From JAJXUB01 sp047974805 (GTDB taxonomy: Bacteria; Actinomycetota; Actinomycetes; Actinomycetales; Dermatophilaceae), in contig JBKECS010000008.1 of assembly GCA_047974805.1 (NCBI GenBank), forward strand, positions 1 to 11,226: a stretch of 11,226 nucleotides of DNA, written 5' to 3'. This document shows positions 5,893-11,226 of the stretch, one piece after another (position 1 is the first letter of the stretch; the number at the start of each line of letters is the position of its first letter). The notes below the pieces were generated by a model, which saw nothing but the letters and a program-made list of their open reading frames with translations, was not told the DNA's origin and ran no database searches. The position numbers and the translations under genes were made by a program.

Positions 5893-6534
5893 TCACGGGG
5901 CGGTGTCGCCCTGCGCCGCCTCGAGGAGGTACTCCCATTCCTCGGGCAGCACCTCCCGCATGCCGTCGGGATCGATGCGTCGGGTGTCCAGGACGTACTC
6001 GTGCTCGCCGCGCGTGGTGTGGAAGCTGGCCAGCACGCTCTCGCGCGGGGCATCCATCTCGTAGATCCGGTGCGCCGTGCCCGCCGCCCACGCCAGGCGG
6101 GTCGCGAACCAGTGCGCACGCTCGAAGCTCGTTGTCCACGACAGGCCCTGCTCGTAGCCCGGCGCCGCCGCACGATACAACTGCAGCGGCTCAGGAAGTG
6201 TGTCCAGCGGCTGCAGTGCCGTCTCCTCCAGGAACGTGCCCTCCTCGACGGCCATGTCGAACAGGGTCAGCCACAGGTCATACTCGGCGGCACGGCCGGG
6301 CCACTCACACGTCGTCCACGTGTCCTCCAACGCGACCCGCAGCTCGCCGGGATCCGACAGCAGCCCGGAACCGACCGCACCGACCAGCAGGCCCGGCTTC
6401 TCGTTACGACCCGCTCTCGCGGAGAGCTCTGACCACCGCACCGGCGACGAGTCGGGCAGCTCAGCAGCAGGCATCGACGACCCCAGTCGACGGCCTCCCG
6501 GCATCTCGCGCCCAAACGCATCCCATACATCCAT
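5893..6534 (-). CDS. Hypothetical protein with ADP-ribosyltransferase-like R-S-E pattern
   Basis: The gene encodes 213 residues. The N-terminal half (1-110) is an unrecognised, mostly helical region beginning MDVWDAFGREMPGG. The C-terminal half carries LYRA with Arg121, LSWTTS with Ser132/Thr134-Thr135 (131-136), an HWFATRL helix (141-147), IYEMDAP (158-164), VLASF (167-171) and RGEHEYVLD with Glu177 and Glu179 (175-183). Arg at the end of a first strand, an S-x-T/S motif and a late E-x-E motif are the three signature elements of the R-S-E class of ADP-ribosyltransferase folds. Similar short proteins occur in actinobacterial phages and chromosomes, usually without annotation. I chose the ATG at 6534 because a GGGGAG ribosome binding site sits about 9 nt upstream; a GTG at 6549 would lie within that site. 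No antitoxin-like partner is visible. Activity and target are inference; it may be an inactive fold. Confidence 0.65.
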   Translation of the reverse strand: MDVWDAFGREMPGGRRLGSSMPAAELPDSSPVRWSELSARAGRNEKPGLLVGAVGSGLLSDPGELRVALEDTWTTCEWPGRAAEYDLWLTLFDMAVEEGTFLEETALQPLDTLPEPLQLYRAAAPGYEQGLSWTTSFERAHWFATRLAWAAGTAHRIYEMDAPRESVLASFHTTRGEHEYVLDTRRIDPDGMREVLPEEWEYLLEAAQGDTAP

Positions 6535-6562
6535 GTCACCACTCCCCACGCCCAGATCGACA

Positions 6563-6591
6563 GGGTCTCACTAGCGATTCGAGCTAGACCC
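6563..6591 (-). terminator. Bulged hairpin after the 64-codon remnant
   Basis: CTAGC (6571-6575) pairs with GCTAG (6583-6587) around a 7-nt loop, and GGGT (6563-6566) pairs with ACCC (6588-6591), leaving a 4-nt bulge. Read on the minus strand it starts ten bases after the TAG at 6601 and precedes the start of the ART-like gene. A terminator for the upstream minus-strand frame is the simplest reading. The 5-bp stem with 7-nt loop also resembles a tRNA T-arm, but the rest of a tRNA is absent. Confidence 0.4.
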
Positions 6592-6600
6592 GACGAACTG

Positions 6601-6795
6601 CTACCGGTAGGTGCGTTGATACGGAGTCGACGGCGTCCACCAGCGCGCGGCTCGATGCCCTGGAACCGGAGGCCAAGCGTCCTCGCATGCGGCACCGAGT
6701 TCATGACGACGGAACTCTCCCGCTGACCAGGTCGGCTCGCTTGCCTTGGGGCACTCCTCGAGGCGCCCCTGAACAGTCCTATTGGCATCAAACAC
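6601..6795 (-). pseudogene. Unrecognised 64-codon fragment abutting the broken CpaF
   Basis: From a GTG at 6795, overlapping the CpaF stop region, this frame reads MFDANRTVQGRLEECPKASE, then FRRHELGA and AARWWTPSTPYQRTYR to a TAG. The tryptophan-rich, charged C-terminus looks like real protein, and a hairpin follows the stop, which is how the 3' end of a genuine gene would look. I do not recognise the family. The frame is open for a few codons upstream of the GTG before merging into CpaF sequence, so it is probably the 3' end of a gene whose front was lost at the same junction that cut CpaF. A small independent gene is the alternative; no good ribosome binding site supports it. Confidence 0.3.
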
Positions 6796-7498
6796 GCCAT
6801 GTGGTATTGCCCGACCCCGTCCCTCCCGAAACGACGACGTTCAGGCGCGCCTCGACACAGAGACGCAAGAGTTGCGCCGTACGTTCGTCGATGCTGCCCA
6901 GGCGAATGAGCTCGGACAGGCTCAACGCCTGCGGGAACAGCCGGATCGTTACGGTCGGGCCGCCTAGGGCCAGCGGTGGCAGGACGACGTTGACTCGTGC
7001 ACCGCGCGGCATACGCGCATCAGCCGGAAGCCGCGCATCAACCATGGGGGACGATTCGTCGACACGGCGGTTGACCGCAGACACGATCCGGTCGATGGTC
7101 TGGCGCAGCTGCTCCTCGGAACTGAACGCGGACGGAACCTCCTCAAGCACACCCGCGCGTTCAACGTAGATCGTCCGGTGCCCGTTGATCATGATCTCGC
7201 TGACGCTCGGATCAGCGAGGATGGGCTCTAGCACGCCCAGGCCCACCGCCTCGTCGACGACGCGCCGGATGAGCTGGTTGCGTTCGCTCGCTGAGAGAAT
7301 GATGCCGCCCCGGGAGACCAGGTGTGCGATCACCCGTTCGAGGCGCGCCCGACGCTGGTTCCCATCGAGTTTGCTGAGTTCCTGCAGATCAACCTCGTCG
7401 AGCAGCTCCCGACGGAACCGGGCGACCAGGTCGTCCTCCTCCCGGCTGCTGGCAACGACAGATCCGGCCCCGGTGAACGAGTTGTAGCGGCTAGCCAC
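6788..7498 (-). pseudogene. cpaF: CpaF/TadA pilus secretion ATPase, truncated at Walker A
   Basis: CpaF/TadA is the hexameric type II/IV secretion ATPase that powers Tad/Flp pilus assembly from the cytoplasmic face. The 236 residues here cover only the N-terminal half of a usual 400-480-residue protein. Visible family blocks are ELLDEVDLQELSKL (31-44), VVDEAVGLGVLEPILADPSV (80-99), EIMINGHRTIYVERAG (101-116), DESSPMVDARLPADARMPRG (148-166) and LNVVVSGGTGSG (219-230). The Walker A lysine is Asn231, giving GGTGSGNTT, and the frame stops five residues later. The Asp box, Walker B and His box are gone, so ATP hydrolysis is impossible. The start is GTG at 7498, whose G is the last base of the TadE stop (TAGTG), in keeping with the tight operon. 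Sequence past about 6805 is unrelated to CpaF, so a rearrangement, not a point mutation, ended the gene. Confidence 0.88.
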
Positions 7499-7872
7499 TA
7501 CAACCTCGGCATCTCGACGGTGCGGTGCACGGTGCCGAGGCTGATCGGCAGCACGGTGGGAACCCGCAAAGCCACGGTCACCTCGACCCCCTTCGTGGTA
7601 TAGCTCATCGACGAGGACGGATCCAAGGACCACGAGCTGGGCAGTGAGTGTTGGGCAGCGGTATGCCAGTCCCTGCCCAGCGAGCCCGCGCGGGCGCCTT
7701 GTCGAGCCGCCTGTTCGGCGGCCAAGGTTGCCCATCCGGCGCCTGCGATTTGGAGCACCACCAGCATGGCCAACAGCAACACCGGCAAGACGCCGGCAAA
7801 CTCCACCCCGGCGACGCCACGCTCATCGCGCGGCGCCTCGCGCCGTGACAGGCACCCGCACGAGCGGTTCAT
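7498..7872 (-). CDS. TadE-like pseudopilin of the Tad locus
   Basis: This 124-residue protein has a short basic leader, then ERGVAGVEFAGVLPVLLLAM (17-36), the start of one membrane helix (about 25-48), and a small periplasmic/extracellular beta-rich tail (about 95-124). TadE-like proteins are minor pilins processed by the Tad prepilin peptidase and needed for Flp pilus assembly. Gly19 followed by Glu24 fits the G|xxxxE cleavage pattern. After the helix come EQAARQGARAGSLGRD and LPSSW, features shared with the TadE module fused to the upstream CpaE, so the two are paralogous. The ATG at 7872 overlaps the upstream stop by 4 nt (ATGA), and the stop shares a base with the CpaF GTG start. Function depends on a peptidase encoded elsewhere, since none lies in the window. 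Confidence 0.82.
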   Translation of the reverse strand: MNRSCGCLSRREAPRDERGVAGVEFAGVLPVLLLAMLVVLQIAGAGWATLAAEQAARQGARAGSLGRDWHTAAQHSLPSSWSLDPSSSMSYTTKGVEVTVALRVPTVLPISLGTVHRTVEMPRL

Positions 7873-9680
7873 GACGGCTCTTGGACAACCGAGCGCGAAA
7901 TGCTGACGTCCTGTGGCAGCCCGAACCCTGCCGGAGCCTGCCCCGGCACGTGCAACTTCACGGTGACCCGATGGCCCCCCGCGGTGACGATCAGCCCATC
8001 GCGCAGGCTGCTCGGCAGCCGGTTGCGCGCGCCGTCGTAGGCCGCATGCTGTGTCCCGGCGATGCTGTATTCCCGGGCGGCTGAGCCCGCGGCCAACGAG
8101 GCATAAAGGGAGCTGAACCCGATGACGCCGACCTGCCAGGCGACCAGGGCCGTGATGAGGGCCATGGGCAAAATGCCGGCATTCTCCACGGCTATGGCAC
8201 CGACCTCGGCTCGGGACGCATGAGCGGCTGACGGGTGGTCGGCCGACGAGGAGGGCATCGAGCCCGACGCCGGTTGGGGCGGCGCGGACAGAGCTGCGGG
8301 GTCCGGGCCGAGTGTGGAGGGAAGCGGCGCAGCAGGAGCTGAACCCGATGCAGGTGACGCCACCGGAGCTGGCGGCGCGCCCGGCGCTGGCGCGGGAACC
8401 GGTTCCGGTGCTGGCGCGGGAACCGGTTCGGGTTTGGCACGGCGGGAGGGCCAGGAAGGCCGACGCCGGCGCGAGGATGCCGGTGTCGGGGCTTGCGACG
8501 CTGACGCAGCCGGCGCTCGTGGCGCCACAGGTGTCGGTTGGGAGATCAAACCGAGCTCTCCTCGGATCCGGTCGAGCAACCGCCACCAGGCCACCTCGGT
8601 GATGTTGCGCGGATCACGAGCGTTCATGGCGTCCTCGAGCAGCCGTACCGAGAACGGGATTTGGGCGTCCAGCACGTGCGCTGTGGTCAGCTTCGTCACC
8701 GATGACGCCGGGAAGATGCTTGCCTTGTCGACCTTGTTGATCAGGACCTTGAAGGCTGCCTCCTCGCGAACCCCGAGCGCCTCCCAGGCGATCATCCGGC
8801 GCCGCATTGCCCGGATAGCCAACACGTCGGGCGTAGTCACGGCAAGCACGTCGTCGGCGATTTCTACCACCGCAGCCTGGGCCGGGGAGACGTAGCCACC
8901 GGCATCGATGACGACGAGCGCGAACTCCCGGCGGAGGATGGCGATGATCGAACGCAGCGCCTCCGGGGAGATGAAGTCGGTTTCACGAACGTCAAGCGGC
9001 GCGAGCAGGAGGAACAGGCCGCTGGCATGCTCGATGACGGCGTCGTTGACTGCAGTCGTGGACAGGTCCCCGGCAACCTTGGCGACGTCGGCGATGGACA
9101 CCGATTGCCGAACTTCGAGGAGGGCCCCGAGGTCACCCTTCTCGACATCGACATCGACGATGCAGATCCGGTCGTTCGGATGCGCGTCTGCGTGGGAGAA
9201 CGCCAGGTGGGTCGCCACCGTGGTCGTCCCAACCCCGCCCTTGGCACCGGCCACAGCGACAACACGCCCGCGCCCGCCGGCGACCTGCGCGGCACCGTCA
9301 AGAACCCCACTCATGTGGCTCGCCCAGTTGGTCGCGGCAATGACCCGCGACGAAACGTCCTCGTAGGCGAATGGGTAGGCAATCACCCCCCGAGCTCCGG
9401 CCTCCATGGCGGTGATGATCATGCTCGGAGTCCGGGTGGAGGAGACTTGCAGGATGGCCGTGGCTGGCCCGGCCAGGTCACGAATCGTCTGGGTCACCGG
9501 CTCGATGCCGAGGTCCTCGTGGATAAAGATGAGATCCGGATCGAGGCGCCCGGCGAGGTCCATGAGTTCCGCCGTGCTGCGTGGCACTGCCCGCACGTCA
9601 TAGTCGTCCATCTCGCCGAGCAGGGACGCCAGATCAGAAGCGACGCTGTCGACGGCTGTGCCGATGAGTACCTTGGTCAC
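7869..9680 (-). CDS. cpaE: CpaE-like ATPase fused to a TadE-like module
   Basis: The 603-residue protein joins three parts. Residues 1-125 are a receiver-like domain; the strand IFIH (51-54) has His54 where a phospho-acceptor Asp would sit, so it looks like a pseudo-receiver. Residues 138-385 are a ParA/MinD-type CpaE ATPase: deviant Walker A GAKGGVGTTT (145-154, lacking the second Lys, usual for CpaE), IVDVDVEKGDLGALL (174-188) and Walker B-like LVVIDAGG (255-262). CpaE localises Tad pilus assembly. Residues 386-488 are a Pro/Ala-rich linker. Residues 490-603 form a TadE-like unit: AEVGAIAVENAGILP (491-505), one membrane helix (about 502-528) and a small beta domain. Gly494 and Glu499 match G|xxxxE, so prepilin peptidase could release it. 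The usual CpaE is 380-500 residues without a TM. GTG start, 4-nt overlap with CpaB. Confidence 0.88.
   Translation of the reverse strand: MTKVLIGTAVDSVASDLASLLGEMDDYDVRAVPRSTAELMDLAGRLDPDLIFIHEDLGIEPVTQTIRDLAGPATAILQVSSTRTPSMIITAMEAGARGVIAYPFAYEDVSSRVIAATNWASHMSGVLDGAAQVAGGRGRVVAVAGAKGGVGTTTVATHLAFSHADAHPNDRICIVDVDVEKGDLGALLEVRQSVSIADVAKVAGDLSTTAVNDAVIEHASGLFLLLAPLDVRETDFISPEALRSIIAILRREFALVVIDAGGYVSPAQAAVVEIADDVLAVTTPDVLAIRAMRRRMIAWEALGVREEAAFKVLINKVDKASIFPASSVTKLTTAHVLDAQIPFSVRLLEDAMNARDPRNITEVAWWRLLDRIRGELGLISQPTPVAPRAPAASASQAPTPASSRRRRPSWPSRRAKPEPVPAPAPEPVPAPAPGAPPAPVASPASGSAPAAPLPSTLGPDPAALSAPPQPASGSMPSSSADHPSAAHASRAEVGAIAVENAGILPMALITALVAWQVGVIGFSSLYASLAAGSAAREYSIAGTQHAAYDGARNRLPSSLRDGLIVTAGGHRVTVKLHVPGQAPAGFGLPQDVSISRSVVQEPS
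8386..8429 (-). repeat. 24-bp tandem repeat in the CpaE-TadE linker
   Basis: A 20-base block at 8386-8405 recurs at 8410-8429, a period of 24 bp. It encodes two copies of the octapeptide EPVPAPAP. The period is a multiple of three, so copy-number change would lengthen or shorten the linker without a frameshift. Confidence 0.7.
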
Positions 9681-10408
9681 GGATTCGTTCCTTCCGGTAT
9701 GGCCTTGCCGCCCAAATTCGAGGCGTCGTATTTGTTCGTCTCGCCCCGGCGGTCAGTGCCGACGTCGTTGGGCAGGGCCACCAGGCGGACCTCGGCGGCG
9801 AAGTTCGCCGCATAGGTCACGCCCAAGGCGTCCTTGGGCACCAGGGCGAGAGTCACCGGGATGACGTTCTGTTCCGCGACGCCGTCGGCGGTTTGTGTGG
9901 TGACCTTCTGCTGTCCAGCCACGGAGACGATGCGCACGTCCCGAGTCAGCACCCGCACCGATTTCGGCAGACCCGGCACATCCCCGAACACGGCGTAGAT
10001 GTCCACCCGGTCACCGGTGCGTACCCGCCCGGCAACCCCAGTCACCGCGTTGACGTTGATGGCCACCTCGCGCTCGTCGGTGTTCAGGCTCGAGCTGGGT
10101 AGGAGCATGTCGGAGGTGACCGTCGTCCCCGGATTGAGCTTGAACCCGATCCGCCGGCCGGTGAGCTCGTCCAGAGACAGGATGGCCGAGTCCGCTGTCC
10201 AACTGCGTGGCACCTCAACTGCCTCGAGGTTGTCCGCCGACAACGCCGTGTAGGGGTCGATCGCGGCGCTGGCCCGGTAGACCGTCACCCGGGCACCGAC
10301 CTCACTGTTGACGTTCGCCACATAGCGCATGACCACGACGAACGTTGCCACCGCGATGAGCACGGCCACGCTGATGAGGAGGATGCCTCGACGTTGACGG
10401 GGATTCAT
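9677..10408 (-). CDS. cpaB: CpaB/RcpC-like Flp pilus assembly protein
   Basis: The 243-residue protein begins with a signal-anchor helix (ILLISVAVLIAVATFVVVM, 9-27). A SAF-like domain follows (about 41-104: VTVYRASAAIDPYTALSADN, then LTGRRIGFKLNPGTTVTSDM). The RcpC/CpaB core runs about 112-225, with REVAINVNAVTGVAGRVRTG (113-132), DRVDIYAVF (133-141) and VIPVTLALVPKDA (182-194). CpaB sits at the outer side of the inner membrane and supports Flp pilus biogenesis; SAF domains in this family may bind cell-wall sugars. I chose the ATG at 10408 because it overlaps the upstream stop by 4 nt, has CAGGAG about 10 nt upstream, and starts right before the helix; an upstream GTG at 10489 would read through the previous gene. 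It is coupled to CpaE by a GTGA overlap. Confidence 0.88.
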   Translation of the reverse strand: MNPRQRRGILLISVAVLIAVATFVVVMRYVANVNSEVGARVTVYRASAAIDPYTALSADNLEAVEVPRSWTADSAILSLDELTGRRIGFKLNPGTTVTSDMLLPSSSLNTDEREVAINVNAVTGVAGRVRTGDRVDIYAVFGDVPGLPKSVRVLTRDVRIVSVAGQQKVTTQTADGVAEQNVIPVTLALVPKDALGVTYAANFAAEVRLVALPNDVGTDRRGETNKYDASNLGGKAIPEGTNP

Positions 10409-11103
10409 GCAGCATGCTCCTGATGGCTGGCTCGGACGTGGCACAACGGACACCAGTAGCCGAACAACTGCCCCTGGCAGGTGGGACACCGCAGCCAGGT
10501 GGTCGGCAACGGCGCAGGGGTACCGAGGATGGTGAACTCCAAGCCGCTGACCCCGTGGGCGGAGGGAACGTCGGCAGCGACCGGCAGCACCGGGAAGTCC
10601 GTGGCGGGAAGCAGACCAACGAAGGCCTTGGCGATGTCGGAGCCCGCGTTCCCGGCCAAGATGAGGGTGCCACCGGCCGGAAAGTCGGCGCGCGCGCCAT
10701 CAACGTCAATCAGGTGGGGCCGTGGCGTGGTGAGCACGACGTACCGGTGACCGAACAGGCCCTTGACTCGTTGGATGAGGTTGGGTCGAGGGTCGGTCAG
10801 ACCCCACGTTCGAGACGGCAGCACCCCGCCAACAGAAGCATTCAAATGGGCCCGCAAACGATCGACCAAGAGCGACCCGGTCGAGACGTTCTCGGCCGCC
10901 GAGGCCGCGCAGGCGAGCAGCGTCAACGGATTGCTGGGATGGATCACTGCGGTGGCTGCGGTGCCGGGCGTGTGCGCCGCGACGAGTGTTGCCACCGCCG
11001 AGGCAGCCGCAGCGTGTCGTGGCGCGGCGAGGACGAGGACGTCCTCCGCCCGACGCTCCCGGCACCATAAGGCTGCCTCGGGCCCAGCGGCTGGATGAGC
11101 CAT
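10405..11103 (-). CDS. Unrecognised Tad-locus protein with C-terminal zinc ribbon
   Basis: From the ATG at 11103 the protein has 232 residues. The N-terminal part is Ala-rich with an alpha/beta look: EDVLVLAAPRHAAAASAVAT (20-39), then AVIHPSNPLTLLACAASAAE (52-71). A middle part has VKGLFGHRYVVLTTPRP, GGTLILAGNAGSDIAKAF and FTILGTPAPLP. The C-terminus is a short zinc ribbon, CPTC about a dozen residues before CPLC, then a His-containing tail (HVRASHQEH). I do not recognise a family. The start is uncertain: the minus frame stays open to the window edge at 11226 with no stop and no other ATG/GTG, and the ribosome binding site at 11103 is weak, so the protein may be longer and partial here. The upstream extension is Cys/Gly-rich with weaker coding bias. 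The 4-nt overlap with CpaB places it in the Tad operon. Confidence 0.65.
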   Translation of the reverse strand: MAHPAAGPEAALWCRERRAEDVLVLAAPRHAAAASAVATLVAAHTPGTAATAVIHPSNPLTLLACAASAAENVSTGSLLVDRLRAHLNASVGGVLPSRTWGLTDPRPNLIQRVKGLFGHRYVVLTTPRPHLIDVDGARADFPAGGTLILAGNAGSDIAKAFVGLLPATDFPVLPVAADVPSAHGVSGLEFTILGTPAPLPTTWLRCPTCQGQLFGYWCPLCHVRASHQEHAA

Positions 11104-11226
11104 GGCATACGGATCGTCCGCGTTGGGCCACGCACCCCATGTGCAGGCGCACCAAGAGTCAGAACAACGACCGCTACTCCCACCCTGTCCCCCCGAACTG
11201 CAACCCCGGATCGCACTCAGCAGGGG

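Noticed and set aside
6563..6591. tRNA-like T-arm (5-bp stem, 7-nt loop) as an attachment-site remnant
   Set aside because: The loop does not fit the TTCRANY consensus in proper register and no acceptor, anticodon or D-arm is present.
7498..7735. Upstream extension of CpaF to the ATG at 7735
   Set aside because: It would overlap most of the TadE gene with non-family sequence; GTG at 7498 fits the overlap and homology.
8314..8895. Plus-strand Gly/Ala-rich frame opposite the CpaE linker
   Set aside because: Arises from the antisense of the Pro/Ala-rich linker repeats; no start signal or domain.

Overview
The window looks like the chromosome of a high-GC actinobacterium. GC is very high, third codon positions are GC-rich, and GTG starts and 4-nt ATGA/GTGA overlaps are common. 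A small two-TM protein and an MmyB-type regulator point to Micrococcales (Microbacterium-like), but the genus is inference. No rRNA, tRNA or CRISPR array is visible. The window mixes intact operons with remnants left by rearrangement.

Left part (1-1440) is a junk or rearrangement zone. It holds the last ~36 residues of an rve/DDE-type transposase (stop at 110-112), a 5'-truncated alpha/beta hydrolase followed by a strong hairpin (535-587), a reverse-strand remnant ending in a membrane helix (820-1065), and the 3' two thirds of an F420-/NADP-dependent oxidoreductase without its Rossmann N-terminus (1061-1438).

Middle part (1449-5210) is an intact divergent redox module. On the minus strand a zinc-type alcohol dehydrogenase (3097-4146), a classical SDR (2222-3079) and an atypical NmrA-like SDR (1458-2225) are packed as one operon. 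On the plus strand a 300-aa Xre/MmyB-like regulator (4304-5206) diverges from a 157-bp control region. The regulator probably controls the dehydrogenase operon in response to a small hydrophobic ligand. Terminator-like hairpins follow the regulator.

5271-6534 holds a spacer with small inverted repeats, a small two-TM membrane protein (5490-5870) and, converging on it, a 213-aa protein (5893-6534) with an R...SxT...ExE pattern suggestive of an ADP-ribosyltransferase fold.

Right part (6601-11226), all on the minus strand, is the front of a Tad/Flp pilus locus. In transcription order it has an unknown protein with a C-terminal zinc ribbon (possibly running off the window), CpaB/RcpC, a CpaE ATPase fused through a Pro/Ala-rich linker to a TadE-like module, a stand-alone TadE-like protein, and a CpaF/TadA secretion ATPase. 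Every junction overlaps by 1-4 nt. CpaF is broken inside its Walker A motif (GGTGSGN instead of GGTGSGK, stop five residues later). The rest of the ATPase is absent and no TadB/TadC, prepilin peptidase or Flp pilin gene follows, so the locus is probably dead or truncated by a rearrangement near 6790. The most striking observation is that both the CpaE-fused TadE module and the stand-alone TadE carry a G|xxxxE prepilin-peptidase-like site, so the fusion may be a polyprotein that is cut apart.
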